From contig CAJULY010000012.1 of NCBI GenBank assembly GCA_910587185.1, positions 17,686 through 81,685 on the forward strand: a stretch of 64,000 nucleotides of DNA, written 5' to 3'. The notes under the pieces were generated by a model, which was not told where the DNA came from, made no database searches, and saw only the letters and a program-made list of their open reading frames with translations. Positions 48,926 to 59,322 of the stretch are shown one piece after another (the first letter of the stretch is position 1; the number at the start of each line of letters is the position of its first letter). A program made the translations under genes and the position numbers. This DNA comes from an uncultured Muribaculaceae bacterium. Lineage in GTDB: Bacteria > Bacteroidota > Bacteroidia > Bacteroidales > Muribaculaceae.

Positions 48926-49378
48926 ATGGCAAACTGGTTTGAATGTAAAGTAAGATACGATAAAATGATGGAAAACGGCGTGGTGAAAAAGGTCAACGAA
49001 CCTTATCTCATCGACGCCCTTTCGTTTACGGAAGCTGAGGCACGCATCATCAAGGAACAGACTCCTTTCATTTCGGGAGATTTCTCAGTCAGCGCGGTGA
49101 AACGCACCAAAATTTCGGAGATTTTCCGCGATGACCGCGCCGACAAATGGTATCTCGTCAAGGTGGCGTTCATCACCATCGACGAGAAGAGCGGCGCCGA
49201 GAAACGCTCGGTTAGCCAGATGCTGGTAGCCGGCAACGAATTCAAGGATGCTTTCGACAATTTCATGGAAGGCATGAAAGGCACTCTTGGCGATTTCGAG
49301 ATCGTTTCGATCGCCGAGACACCAATCATGGATGTTTATGACGCCGAATTAGGCAACCTCCCCGAAAACAACGGATAA
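48926..49378 (+). CDS. DUF4494 protein
   Basis: A 150-residue soluble protein beginning MANWFECKVRYDKMMENGVV, a pattern specific to the DUF4494 family widespread in Bacteroidetes. It contains YLIDALSFTEAEARI near 27-41 and WYLVKVAFITIDEKSG near 74-89. No function is known. It lies 5 bp before yggS, and this pairing is common in the phylum, hinting at a link with PLP or translation-quality processes, which is inference. Confidence 0.92.
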   Translation: MANWFECKVRYDKMMENGVVKKVNEPYLIDALSFTEAEARIIKEQTPFISGDFSVSAVKRTKISEIFRDDRADKWYLVKVAFITIDEKSGAEKRSVSQMLVAGNEFKDAFDNFMEGMKGTLGDFEIVSIAETPIMDVYDAELGNLPENNG

Positions 49379-49383
49379 AGAAG

Positions 49384-50049
49384 ATGGAACCGATAGGCAC
49401 ACGGCTTGAAAAGATACGCGCGACTCTGCCCCAAGGGGTGAGCCTTGTCGCTGTTTCGAAATTTCACCCTGCGGAGGCCGTTCTCGAGGCCTACGCTGCA
49501 GGCCAGAGGCTTTTCGGAGAGAGCCGCGCCCAGGAGCTGACGGCCAAGGCCGCGACACTTCCCGCCGACATCCGCTGGCACTTCATCGGCCATCTCCAGA
49601 CGAACAAGGTCAAGCCCGTGGTAGCCGCCGCTTCTCTGATAGAAAGCATCGATTCGGAGAGACTGCTCATGGCCGTTGACCGCGAGGCTGAGCGGCAGGG
49701 AAAGCGCATGGACGTTCTGCTTCAGGTCCATGTGGCCCGCGAGGAGACCAAATTCGGTTTCTCTCCCGAAGAGCTTCTGGACCTTATACGGCGAAGAGTG
49801 TTCGAGAACCTGAAGGCGGTCCATATCTGCGGACTCATGGCCATGGCATCCAACACCGACGACACGGATCGCGTCAGAGATGACTTCATGAAGGTCGCAG
49901 CCCTGCGCGACGAAGTCATGAGAATCGCTCCCGACCTTAGAGGCTTCGACATTCTCAGCATGGGCATGAGCCACGACTACATGACGGCAATAGAATGCGG
50001 ATCGAACATGGTCCGCGTCGGGACGGCTATTTTCGGCGAACGGGTCTGA
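49384..50049 (+). CDS. YggS-type pyridoxal phosphate homeostasis protein
   Basis: A 221-residue YggS/PLPBP protein with a TIM-barrel fold. The PLP-binding Lys 26 is in LVAVSKFHPAE, and later signatures are WHFIGHLQTNK near 62-72 and SMGMSHDYMTAIECGSNMVRVGTAIFG near 196-222 region, which binds the phosphate. It controls free PLP and amino-acid balance; no catalysis is known. It follows the DUF4494 gene after 5 bp and ends at a hairpin shared with the GH16 stop. Confidence 0.94.
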   Translation: MEPIGTRLEKIRATLPQGVSLVAVSKFHPAEAVLEAYAAGQRLFGESRAQELTAKAATLPADIRWHFIGHLQTNKVKPVVAAASLIESIDSERLLMAVDREAERQGKRMDVLLQVHVAREETKFGFSPEELLDLIRRRVFENLKAVHICGLMAMASNTDDTDRVRDDFMKVAALRDEVMRIAPDLRGFDILSMGMSHDYMTAIECGSNMVRVGTAIFGERV

Positions 50050-50073
50050 ACCAACCGCGATGACAACCCATTT

Positions 50074-50106
50074 AATGACGGACCTTACGGCCCGTCATTT
50101 CTTTTT
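50074..50106 (+). terminator. Terminator for yggS
   Basis: AATGACGG (50074-50081) pairs with CCGTCATT (50092-50099), followed by TCTTTTTG. It overlaps the last codons of the convergent GH16 gene. Confidence 0.7.
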
Positions 50107-50883
50107 GTAATATTTCACCCAATCGACCTCCATTTCGACCGGGAGATCAGCGGGATCAACCTCTCCTACCCACTGTCCGCCGAGCTGCATGTCGATCAGG
50201 AGATACTGGGGAATGTAGAAAGGGAACTGCCCGTCGGCGCCGCCGTTGATCTTGGGATATGTCAGAGTGGGCTGACCGTTGATGTGGAACACGATGCTGT
50301 CGGGAAGGATATCCACTCCATAGACGTTCCAGCCCTCGCGGTCAATCGGATAGGTTCCTCCCTGGGGAGGATTGGCTGTCCGGCCGAGATTCTGCGTATA
50401 GTTGGAGTGTACGGTCTGATAGGCGACATGGTTGTTGTTGAGACGCTCCATAATGTCGAGTTCTCCGCCCATGGGCCATTCATATTTCTCATGCTCGTAG
50501 GGCAGCAGCCATACGGCAGGCCACGCGCCCTTGGCTCCGTGAAGCCGCACACGCACCTCGAAGCGGCCCGGCTCAAAGGCTTTCTTGTCCTTGGTCCATA
50601 TTCCGCCCGTCAGATAAGGTGCCGGATCCACTGATGTGTCGGGATTCACTATTCCCTTCAGGATGAGCAATCCGTCGCGGAATTCATAGCATGAGTCGTT
50701 TTTCGACTGCGTGTTCTGCCAGTCGGGCTTTCCGCGGTCAGTCTTGCTCCAGACGGCTGTGTCAAGCACGCCTGAATCGAAATCTTCGGTCCACACGAGT
50801 TCCCACTCCGGTTTCTCGGCACACAAAGGGATCAGAACGGTGACGGCCACAAAAGCCATCGCCATTGAAAACAGCTTTCTCAT
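50095..50883 (-). CDS. GH16-family glycoside hydrolase
   Basis: A 262-residue secreted glycosidase. The signal peptide (MRKLFSMAMAFVAVTVLIPL) ends near a Cys at 21. The catalytic motif is Glu 141-Leu-Asp 143-Ile-Met-Glu 146 (GELDIMERL), with GRFEVRVRL near 106-114 and WPAVWLLPY near 121-129. GH16 enzymes cleave beta-1,3 or 1,3-1,4 glucans, agarose or similar polymers; the substrate here is unknown. It is not part of a visible polysaccharide utilisation locus. A lipoprotein anchor is possible because Cys 21 follows a hydrophobic segment. Confidence 0.92.
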   Translation of the reverse strand: MRKLFSMAMAFVAVTVLIPLCAEKPEWELVWTEDFDSGVLDTAVWSKTDRGKPDWQNTQSKNDSCYEFRDGLLILKGIVNPDTSVDPAPYLTGGIWTKDKKAFEPGRFEVRVRLHGAKGAWPAVWLLPYEHEKYEWPMGGELDIMERLNNNHVAYQTVHSNYTQNLGRTANPPQGGTYPIDREGWNVYGVDILPDSIVFHINGQPTLTYPKINGGADGQFPFYIPQYLLIDMQLGGQWVGEVDPADLPVEMEVDWVKYYKKK

Positions 50884-50937
50884 AAATTTTTATCGGATAT
50901 ATACTGATGAATATTCTGCATTGCGTAACAAAGAGAA

Positions 50938-50973
50938 AACACCCCGCCGACACGCATTGTTCGGCGGGGTGTT
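50938..50973 (-). terminator. Terminator of the rpoBC operon
   Basis: A perfect 13-bp stem (AACACCCCGCCGA at 50938-50950 with TCGGCGGGGTGTT at 50961-50973) lies 27 bp after the rpoC stop. On the minus strand it is followed by TTCTCTTTG. It ends the long tuf-to-rpoC transcript and separates it from GH16. Confidence 0.88.
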
Positions 50974-50999
50974 AATTATTTCAGACTGACGGGCGTCCG

Positions 51000-53900
51000 T
51001 CAGGATTTAGAGACGATTGAGTCGGCTATGATCTCTGCATCGAGAGCCTCGGGATCAAGCAGGCCTGAAAGGTCGTCTTTCGAGCCAACGACTATGCGGT
51101 CATACTCGCGCAGACCCGTACCGGCAGGGATAAGCTTGCCGCAGATCACATTTTCCTTCATGCCCTCGAGGTAGTCGGTCTTGCCGTTGATGGCAGCCTC
51201 GTTGAGCACCTTGGTGGTTTCCTGGAAGGATGCGGCGGAGATGAACGAACCGGTCTGGAGAGCGGCGCGGGTAATACCCTGAAGGATCTGCTCGGAAGTG
51301 GCCGGCATAGCGTCGCGGACAACGATCTGACGGAGGTCGCGGCGTTTCAGGGCCGAATTCTCGTCGCGGAGCTTACGGGCAGTGATGATCATACCCGGCT
51401 TGACATTTTCGCTGTCTCCGGCGTCGGTAACCACCTTCTTGCCCCAGATGCGGTCGTTCTCATCAAGGAACGCGCGTTTATCGACAACCTGCTGTTCGAG
51501 GAAACATGTGTCACCCGGATCGATGATGTTGACTTTGCGCATCATCTGACGGACGATTACCTCGAAGTGCTTGTCATTGATCTTCACACCCTGCATGCGA
51601 TAGACATCCTGGACTTCGTTGACGATGTATTCCTGGACGGCTGTCGGACCCATGATGTTGAGGATGTCGGCGGGTGTGATGGCTCCTGCCGAAAGCGGAG
51701 TTCCGGCACGCACGTAGTCATTCTCCTGCACGAGCAGCTGTTTCGAAAGCGGAACGAGATATTTCTTGACCTCACCGAGACGCGAAGTGACGGAGATCTC
51801 GCGGTTACCGCGTTTCACCTTTCCGTAGGTCACCTCACCGTCGATTTCAGCGACGACAGCGGGGTTACTCGGGTTACGCGCCTCGAAGAGCTCGGTTACA
51901 CGGGGCAGACCACCGGTGATGTCACCCGCACCGCCCGAAGAGGAACGGGGGATCTTGACGAATATATCGCCCGGCTTGACCTCGGCGCCTTCGTCGAGCA
52001 TCAGGTGAGCGCCCACAGGGAGCGACACTGTCTTGACGATCTGTCCGTTGCCATCGACAATGTCGGCCTCGGCAACTTTCGTACGGTCCTTGGACTCGAT
52101 GATGATCTTTTCATGCAGACCTGACTGTTCGTCGGTCTCCACGCGATATGTAACGTTCTCTATGAGGTTAACATACTGGATCTTTCCGGCGTTTTCGCTG
52201 ACAATGACGGCGTTGAAGGGGTCCCATTCGCAGATCACATCACCTTTCTTGACGGTCGCTCCGTTGTCGAAGTAGAGTTTCGAACCGTAAGGGATGTTGG
52301 CGGTGGTATAGATCATCTTGGTATTGGGATCTACGATACGCATTTCGGCCATTCGTCCGATAACGACTTCGACGTTGCGGCCCTTGGCATCCACTTCGTC
52401 GGTCTTTACCTGGCGGAGTTCCTCGATTTCGAGGATACCGTCGTAACGCGAGGTTACGGAAGATACGGCCGCGATATTCGAGGCGACACCACCGACGTGG
52501 AACGTACGGAGCGTAAGCTGAGTACCCGGCTCACCGATTGACTGAGCGGCGATGACGCCGACAGCCTCGCCTTTCTGGACAAGGCGGTTGGTTGCGAGGT
52601 TTCGGCCATAGCACTTGGCGCATACGCCGCGCTTGCTCTCGCAAGTGAGGACCGAACGGATCTCGACCGATTCGATCGGCGAGGCGTCGATGCGGTCGGC
52701 AGCGGCATCATTGATTTCGTCGCCGGCTGCAACGATGAGTTCGCCGGAAACGGGATCATATACGTCATGGACGGAAACGCGTCCGAGGATTCGTTCGCCG
52801 AGCGAGGCCACGACTTCGTCGTTCTTCTTGATCTCGGTGCATACGAGGCCGCGGAGAGTTCCGCAGTCTTCCTCGCGGATGATGACGTCGTGGGCAACAT
52901 CGACAAGACGACGGGTCAGATAACCGGCGTCGGCTGTCTTCAAGGCGGTGTCGGCAAGACCCTTGCGGGCACCGTGGGTCGAGATGAAGTACTCGAGCAC
53001 CGAAAGGCCCTCCTTGAAGTTCGCGAGAATCGGGTTTTCGATGATCTGACCGCCTTCGGCACCGCTCTTCTGGGGCTTGGCCATAAGACCGCGCATACCT
53101 GAGAGCTGACGGATCTGGTCTTTCGAACCACGGGCTCCTGAATCGAGCATCATGAAGACAGGATTGAATCCCTGCTGGTCGGCGGAAATCTGCTTCATGA
53201 GGGTGTCGGCCAGACGGGCGTTGACATGTGTCCAGATATCGATGATCTGGTTGTAGCGCTCGTTGTTGGTGATGAATCCCATTGCATAGTTGTTCATCAC
53301 TTCCTGCACCTGTTCGTAGCCTTCGCGCACGTATTCCTCCTTTTCGGGCGGGATAATCACGTCGCCGAGGTTGAACGACAGGCCTCCGCGGAAGGCCATG
53401 TAGTAACCGAGGTTCTTGATGTCGTCAAGGAACTGGGCCGAACGAGGGATACCGCATTTCTTGATGACTTTCGATATGATTGTACGCAACGATTTCTTCG
53501 AAAGAATTTCGTTGACGTAACCGATTTCTTTGGGAACATACTGGTTGACGAGCACACGTCCTACGGAGGTGTTTTCAACCAGATGTTTGATGGGATTGCC
53601 GTTTTCGTCGATGTCGTCAACAACGATCGAAACCGGAGCGTGGAGAGTCACGCGGCCTTCGTTGTAGGCGATCTGAGCCTCTTCGGGACCGTAGAATTTC
53701 AGTCCTTCGCCGAGGTCACCCTTACGGAGTTTGGTTATGTAGTAGAGACCGAGCACCATGTCCTGCGAAGGCACGGTGATAGGAGCGCCGTTGGCAGGGT
53801 TGAGGATGTTGTGAGAGCCGAGCATGAGGAGCTGGGCCTCGAGAACGGCCTCATTGCCGAGAGGCAAGTGGACCGCCATCTGGTCACCGTCGAAGTCGGC

Positions 53901-55361
53901 GTTGAATGCCGTACATGCGAGCGGATGGAGCTGGATGGCCTTTCCTTCGATCATCTTGGGCTGGAAGGCCTGGATGCCGAGACGGTGAAGTGTCGGGGCA
54001 CGGTTGAGAAGGACTGGATGACCTTTCATCACGTGTTCGAGGATATCCCATACCACAGGTTCCTTTCGGTCAACTATTTTCTTTGCCGACTTGACGGTCT
54101 TCACTATGCCGCGTTCGATGAGCTTGCGGATAACGAAGGGCTTGTAAAGTTCGGCAGCCATATTCTTGGGAATACCGCACTCGTGCATTTTGAGCTCGGG
54201 ACCGACAACGATAACCGAACGAGCTGAATAATCGACACGCTTACCGAGAAGGTTCTGACGGAAACGTCCCTGCTTACCTTTAAGCGAGTCGGAGAGCGAC
54301 TTGAGAGGACGGTTGGCTTCTGTCTTGACAGCCGACGACTTGCGGGAATTGTCGAGAAGTGAATCCACGGCTTCCTGAAGCATGCGCTTCTCGTTGCGGA
54401 GAATCACCTCGGGAGCCTTGATCTCGATCAGACGCTTGAGTCGGTTGTTGCGGATGATTACGCGACGATATAGGTCGTTGAGGTCGGAGGTGGCAAAACG
54501 GCCGCCATCAAGAGGGACGAGAGGACGCAATTCGGGCGGAATAACGGGAACAGCCTGAAGAATCATCCACTCGGGTTTGTTGCGGTTTCGCGACGCACGG
54601 AACGACTCGACTACCTGCAGACGCTTGAGAGCCTCGGTCTTGCGCTGCTGCGAACCGTCCTTGTCGGCCTGGTCGCGCAGCTGATAAGAGAGGCTGTCGA
54701 GATCAAGACGCTGGAGGAGGTCATAGATGGCCTCGGCGCCCATCTTGGCGATGAACTTGTTGGGGTCTGAGTCATCGAGCATGCGGTTCTCCTTGGGAAG
54801 ATTATCGACGATGTCGAAATATTCCTCTTCGGTCAGAAGCTGCAGGGGCTCGACCTGAAGATCAGGTTTGAGAAGGCCCTTGTCTTTTGCGTCGGGATCC
54901 TTGAGATCATCCTTGAGAGCTGCTCCGGGCTGGATAACGACGTAGCGCTCGTAGTAGATTATAGCGTCAAGCTTCTTTGAAGGAAGTCCGAGCAGATAGC
55001 CTATCTTGTTGGGGAGAGAGCGGAAATACCAGATGTGGGCTACGGGAACGACGAGCTTGATGTGGCCCATGCGTTCGCGACGCACTTTCTTTTCCGTCAC
55101 CTCGACACCGCATCGGTCGCAGACAATACCTTTGTAACGGATGCGCTTATACTTTCCGCAATGACATTCATAGTCCTTGACGGGACCGAAAATGCGTTCG
55201 CAGAACAGACCGTCACGTTCAGGTTTGTAGGTGCGGTAGTTGATTGTCTCGGGCTTCAGCACCTCTCCGCTTGACTTCTCGAGGATTTCCTCGGGAGAAG
55301 CCAGGCCGATGGTGATTTTTGAGAAGCCGGTTTTGGTTTTATTTTCTTTTCTAAAAGCCAT
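51000..55361 (-). CDS. rpoC: DNA-directed RNA polymerase, beta' subunit
   Basis: RpoC of 1453 residues, normal for Bacteroidota. The N-terminal zinc site (CHCGKYKRIRYKGIVCDRCG near 66-85), the catalytic NADFDGDQMAVH near 487-498 with the three Asp that hold Mg2+, and the second zinc site (LTCESKRGVCAKCYGRN near residue 905) are present. It forms the active site with RpoB. The ORF starts 38 bp after rpoB and ends in a strong terminator; a DUF3467 gene and rpsL, which follow rpoC in Bacteroides, are not next here. Confidence 0.99.
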   Translation of the reverse strand: MAFRKENKTKTGFSKITIGLASPEEILEKSSGEVLKPETINYRTYKPERDGLFCERIFGPVKDYECHCGKYKRIRYKGIVCDRCGVEVTEKKVRRERMGHIKLVVPVAHIWYFRSLPNKIGYLLGLPSKKLDAIIYYERYVVIQPGAALKDDLKDPDAKDKGLLKPDLQVEPLQLLTEEEYFDIVDNLPKENRMLDDSDPNKFIAKMGAEAIYDLLQRLDLDSLSYQLRDQADKDGSQQRKTEALKRLQVVESFRASRNRNKPEWMILQAVPVIPPELRPLVPLDGGRFATSDLNDLYRRVIIRNNRLKRLIEIKAPEVILRNEKRMLQEAVDSLLDNSRKSSAVKTEANRPLKSLSDSLKGKQGRFRQNLLGKRVDYSARSVIVVGPELKMHECGIPKNMAAELYKPFVIRKLIERGIVKTVKSAKKIVDRKEPVVWDILEHVMKGHPVLLNRAPTLHRLGIQAFQPKMIEGKAIQLHPLACTAFNADFDGDQMAVHLPLGNEAVLEAQLLMLGSHNILNPANGAPITVPSQDMVLGLYYITKLRKGDLGEGLKFYGPEEAQIAYNEGRVTLHAPVSIVVDDIDENGNPIKHLVENTSVGRVLVNQYVPKEIGYVNEILSKKSLRTIISKVIKKCGIPRSAQFLDDIKNLGYYMAFRGGLSFNLGDVIIPPEKEEYVREGYEQVQEVMNNYAMGFITNNERYNQIIDIWTHVNARLADTLMKQISADQQGFNPVFMMLDSGARGSKDQIRQLSGMRGLMAKPQKSGAEGGQIIENPILANFKEGLSVLEYFISTHGARKGLADTALKTADAGYLTRRLVDVAHDVIIREEDCGTLRGLVCTEIKKNDEVVASLGERILGRVSVHDVYDPVSGELIVAAGDEINDAAADRIDASPIESVEIRSVLTCESKRGVCAKCYGRNLATNRLVQKGEAVGVIAAQSIGEPGTQLTLRTFHVGGVASNIAAVSSVTSRYDGILEIEELRQVKTDEVDAKGRNVEVVIGRMAEMRIVDPNTKMIYTTANIPYGSKLYFDNGATVKKGDVICEWDPFNAVIVSENAGKIQYVNLIENVTYRVETDEQSGLHEKIIIESKDRTKVAEADIVDGNGQIVKTVSLPVGAHLMLDEGAEVKPGDIFVKIPRSSSGGAGDITGGLPRVTELFEARNPSNPAVVAEIDGEVTYGKVKRGNREISVTSRLGEVKKYLVPLSKQLLVQENDYVRAGTPLSAGAITPADILNIMGPTAVQEYIVNEVQDVYRMQGVKINDKHFEVIVRQMMRKVNIIDPGDTCFLEQQVVDKRAFLDENDRIWGKKVVTDAGDSENVKPGMIITARKLRDENSALKRRDLRQIVVRDAMPATSEQILQGITRAALQTGSFISAASFQETTKVLNEAAINGKTDYLEGMKENVICGKLIPAGTGLREYDRIVVGSKDDLSGLLDPEALDAEIIADSIVSKS

Positions 55362-55398
55362 ATATGATTTGACTGTTTTTGTCGGAAAGTATGAGAGA

Positions 55399-58300
55399 TT
55401 AATCGAGAGTGATGCTCAGGCCGAGACCGCGGAGCTCATGGAGAAGCACGTTGAGTGATTCAGGCATTCCGGCAGGGGGCATCGCATCGCCTTTGACAAT
55501 AGCCTCGTAGGCTTTTGAACGTCCGGTGACGTCGTCGCTCTTGATTGTCAGGATCTCCTGGAGGACATGGCTTGCGCCGAACGCCTCGAGAGCCCAAACC
55601 TCCATTTCACCGAATCGCTGACCTCCGAACTGGGCTTTACCGCCGAGAGGCTGCTGGGTGATGAGCGAGTACGGACCGATCGAACGGGCGTGCATCTTGT
55701 CTTCGACCATGTGGCCGAGCTTAAGCATGTAGATGACGCCGACAGTTGCGGGCTGGTCGAAACGTTCGCCGGTACCACCGTCGTAAAGATAGGTCTTGCC
55801 GTAGCGCGGAAGTCCGGCCTTGTCGGTCCAGGCGTTGAGGTCGTCGAGAGTGGCACCGTCGAAAATCGGAGTTGCGAATTTCTCGCCGAGCTCGCGTCCG
55901 GCCCAGCCGAGAACGGTCTCGAATATCTGTCCGAGGTTCATACGCGAAGGCACACCCAGAGGGTTGAGGACGATATCGACTGGAGTACCGTCGGCAAGGA
56001 ACGGCATGTCTTCCTGGCGCACGATGCGGCTCACGATACCTTTGTTACCGTGGCGTCCGGCCATCTTGTCACCGACGCTTATCTTACGTTTCTTGGCCAC
56101 ATAGACCTTCGCCATCTGCATGATTCCCGAAGGCAGGTCATCGCCTATGGAGATGTCGTTTTTCTTGCGGCGGAGTTCTGTCTCTATCTCCTTGTACTTG
56201 CGCAGGTAGTTGACAATACAGTCGCGGATAAGATCATTCTTATGGGCATCGGCTGTCCATTTGCTGAGATTGATAGTGTCGAAATCGATTTCGCGCAATA
56301 TTGCGGGAGTGAATTTCGCACCCTTGGCAACAACATCTGAACCGAGGAAGTCCTTCACGCCCTGCGAGGTCAGACCGTCGGTAAGAGTCATGAGCTTATC
56401 GACAAGCAGATTCTTGAGCGATTCGAGCTTTTCTTCATATTCCTCGTCGAGCTTCGGAAGAAGGGCGTTGGCGCTCTGGCCTCTCTTCTTCTTGGTGGCG
56501 CGGGAGAAAAGGTTGGTTCCGATGACAACGCCCTTGAGCGAGGGAGAAGCCTTCAGAGAAGCGTCCTTCACATCGCCGGCCTTGTCGCCGAAGATGGCGC
56601 GGAGAAGTTTTTCCTCAGGAGTGGGATCGCTTTCACCTTTAGGAGTGATCTTACCGATCATAATGTCACCGGGCACTACGTGGGCTCCGACACGGATTAT
56701 ACCGCGTTCGTCAAGATCCTTCGTGGCATCCTCGCTGACATTGGGGATATCCGAGGTCAGCTCTTCCATGCCTCGTTTTGTCTCGCGGACTTCGAGCGAA
56801 TATTCGTCAACATGGACAGAGGTAAGTATATCTTCGCGGACCATGCGCTCGTTGAGCACGATGGCGTCCTCGTAGTTATATCCTTTCCAGGGCATGAACG
56901 CGACTTTCAGGTTGCGGCCGAGGGCAAGCTCGCCGTTCTCGGTGGAGTAACCTTCTGTCAGGATCATTCCGGCGGTCACGCGCTGTCCCTTGTGACAGAT
57001 GGGTCGCAGGTCTATCGTAGTGCTCTGGTTGGTCTTGCGGAATTTCGGGATGTGGTATTCCTTGACTGCATCCTCAAATGCAACGAATTCCTCGTCCTCG
57101 GTGCGGTCATAGCGGATGCGGATGACGGTTGCGTCAACGAATTCGATGACACCGTCGCCTTCGGCGGTTACCTGAGTGCGGCTGTCGCGGATGAGCTGGC
57201 CTTCGAGACCGGTTCCGACGATAGGCGACTCGCTTCTCAGCAGAGGCACTGCCTGGCGCATCATGTTCGATCCCATGAGGGCGCGGTTGGCGTCGTCATG
57301 CTCGAGGAAGGGGATGAGCGATGCAGCTATAGATGCTATCTGAGTCGGCGACACATCCATGAGTTCCACCTGATCGGGAGCCACGATAGGGAAGTCGGCA
57401 TCAAGACGGGCCTTCACGCGGTCGCGCACGAAAGTGCCGTCATCGTTAAGCGGAGCGTTGCCCTGCGCGATGACCTTGCCTTCTTCAATCTCGGCGGTCA
57501 GATAGGTGATCTCGTCGTTATTGAGGTTGACCTTGGAATCGGTGACTTTTCTGTAGGGCGTCTCGATAAATCCGAGGTCATTTATCTTCGCATATACGCA
57601 CAGCGATGAGATAAGACCGATGTTAGGACCTTCAGGGGTCTCGATCGGGCAGAGACGGCCATAGTGGGTATAGTGAACGTCACGCACTTCGAATCCGGCA
57701 CGCTCACGGCTAAGACCGCCGGGGCCGAGGGCCGACATACGGCGCTTGTGGGTCATTTCTGCCAGAGGGTTAGTCTGGTCCATGAACTGCGACAGCGCGT
57801 TGGTGCCGAAGAAAGTGTTGATGACGGATGAGATTGTTTTGGCATTGATCAGATCGATGGGGGTGAAGACCTCGTTGTCACGTACATTCATACGCTCGCG
57901 TATGGTGCGCGACATGCGGGCGAGACCCACGCCGAACTGGTTGTAGAGCTGTTCGCCGACAGTGCGTACGCGGCGGTTGCTCAGGTGGTCGATGTCATCG
58001 ACCACGGTCTTCGAGTTGATAAGCTCGATGAGATACTTGATGATGGCGATGATATCTTCCTTTGTGAGGACTTTCACCTCGGGAGAAGTGGTCAGGCCGA
58101 GTTTCTTGTTGATGCGGTAACGGCCCACATCGCCCAAGTCATAGCGCTTCTCGGAGAAGAACAGGTTGGTGATGACCTCGCGGGCGCTTGCATCATCCGG
58201 CGGCTCGGCGTTGCGGAGCTGTCTGTAGATATACTGGATGGCCTCTTTCTCCGAGTTGGTGGTATCTTTCTGAAGTGTATTGAAGATAATTGAGTAATCG

Positions 58301-59208
58301 CTTGCGTTCACGTCCTCTTTGTGGAGAAGGATAGTCTGAGCACCTGACTCGAGAATCAGAGGAATATCCTCCTCGGTCAGCACCTTCTCGCGGTCGATGA
58401 GCACTTCGTTACGGTCGATGGAGACAACCTCGCCGGTGTCTTCGTCAACGAAGTCCTCAACCCATGTCTTCAGAAGACGTGCGGCAAATTTACGGCCCAC
58501 GCATTTCTTGAGGTTCGTCTTGTTGACCTTGACTTCCTCTGCAAGACCGAATATCTCGATGATGTCCTTGTCGCTTTCAAGACCGATCGCGCGAAGAAGA
58601 GTCGTCACGGGAAGTTTCTTCTTGCGGTCGATATAGGCATACATGACGTTGTTGATGTCAGTGGCGAACTCAATCCAGCTTCCGCGGAACGGTATGATAC
58701 GGGCGGAATAAAGTATCGTTCCGTTGGCATGGGTGCTCTGTCCGAAGAATACACCGGGTGAACGGTGGAGCTGAGAGACCACGACGCGTTCGGCGCCATT
58801 GATTATGAACGTGCCCTTCTCGGTCATGTAGGGAATGAGTCCGAGATAGACATCCTGGATCACCGTAGCAAAATCCTCATGGTCAGGGTCGGTACAATAC
58901 AATTTCAATTTCGCCTTCAGCGGAACGCTGTAGGTCATGCCTCTTTCCAGACATTCCTCTATCGAATAGCGTGGCGGGTCTATGTAATAGTCGAGGAATT
59001 CCAGAACAAAATTGTTGCGTGTGTCCGCAATGGGGAAATTCTCGGCAAAAACTTTATATAGGCCCTCGTTATTCCTTTTTTCAGGAGGAGTGTCGAGCTG
59101 CAGAAAGTCTCTGAAGGACTTCAGCTGAACCTCAAGAAAGTCAGGATAAGGAACCGGATTCTTAACCGATGCAAAATTTACACGGGGTTTAACTGTGGTA
59201 ACTGACAT
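55399..59208 (-). CDS. rpoB: DNA-directed RNA polymerase, beta subunit
   Basis: RpoB of 1269 residues. The rifampicin-contact segment (LSQFMDQTNPLAEMTHKRRM with SALGPGG after it) is near 470-510 and matches the sensitive type at the usual Asp, His and Ser positions. A further conserved block is GRHGNKGIVSRI in the C-terminal half. It forms the catalytic core with RpoC. The ATG at 59208 was chosen; the TTG one codon upstream is unlikely. It follows rplL by 114 bp, with an mRNA-processing or attenuator site often found there in other bacteria. Confidence 0.99.
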   Translation of the reverse strand: MSVTTVKPRVNFASVKNPVPYPDFLEVQLKSFRDFLQLDTPPEKRNNEGLYKVFAENFPIADTRNNFVLEFLDYYIDPPRYSIEECLERGMTYSVPLKAKLKLYCTDPDHEDFATVIQDVYLGLIPYMTEKGTFIINGAERVVVSQLHRSPGVFFGQSTHANGTILYSARIIPFRGSWIEFATDINNVMYAYIDRKKKLPVTTLLRAIGLESDKDIIEIFGLAEEVKVNKTNLKKCVGRKFAARLLKTWVEDFVDEDTGEVVSIDRNEVLIDREKVLTEEDIPLILESGAQTILLHKEDVNASDYSIIFNTLQKDTTNSEKEAIQYIYRQLRNAEPPDDASAREVITNLFFSEKRYDLGDVGRYRINKKLGLTTSPEVKVLTKEDIIAIIKYLIELINSKTVVDDIDHLSNRRVRTVGEQLYNQFGVGLARMSRTIRERMNVRDNEVFTPIDLINAKTISSVINTFFGTNALSQFMDQTNPLAEMTHKRRMSALGPGGLSRERAGFEVRDVHYTHYGRLCPIETPEGPNIGLISSLCVYAKINDLGFIETPYRKVTDSKVNLNNDEITYLTAEIEEGKVIAQGNAPLNDDGTFVRDRVKARLDADFPIVAPDQVELMDVSPTQIASIAASLIPFLEHDDANRALMGSNMMRQAVPLLRSESPIVGTGLEGQLIRDSRTQVTAEGDGVIEFVDATVIRIRYDRTEDEEFVAFEDAVKEYHIPKFRKTNQSTTIDLRPICHKGQRVTAGMILTEGYSTENGELALGRNLKVAFMPWKGYNYEDAIVLNERMVREDILTSVHVDEYSLEVRETKRGMEELTSDIPNVSEDATKDLDERGIIRVGAHVVPGDIMIGKITPKGESDPTPEEKLLRAIFGDKAGDVKDASLKASPSLKGVVIGTNLFSRATKKKRGQSANALLPKLDEEYEEKLESLKNLLVDKLMTLTDGLTSQGVKDFLGSDVVAKGAKFTPAILREIDFDTINLSKWTADAHKNDLIRDCIVNYLRKYKEIETELRRKKNDISIGDDLPSGIMQMAKVYVAKKRKISVGDKMAGRHGNKGIVSRIVRQEDMPFLADGTPVDIVLNPLGVPSRMNLGQIFETVLGWAGRELGEKFATPIFDGATLDDLNAWTDKAGLPRYGKTYLYDGGTGERFDQPATVGVIYMLKLGHMVEDKMHARSIGPYSLITQQPLGGKAQFGGQRFGEMEVWALEAFGASHVLQEILTIKSDDVTGRSKAYEAIVKGDAMPPAGMPESLNVLLHELRGLGLSITLD

Positions 59209-59322
59209 CAAAAAACTTTACAATTAAAGGTAAAACGTGAACTCAAATAAATAATAAACACAAGAGGTTAAGTGGAGGCAATCCCTGCCCCACTTAACCT
59301 ATAATCCTGATAATCAGGGTGA

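Noticed and set aside
53226..54227. A 333-codon frame antisense to rpoC
   Set aside because: Core rpoC is certain here; the antisense frame has no family features.
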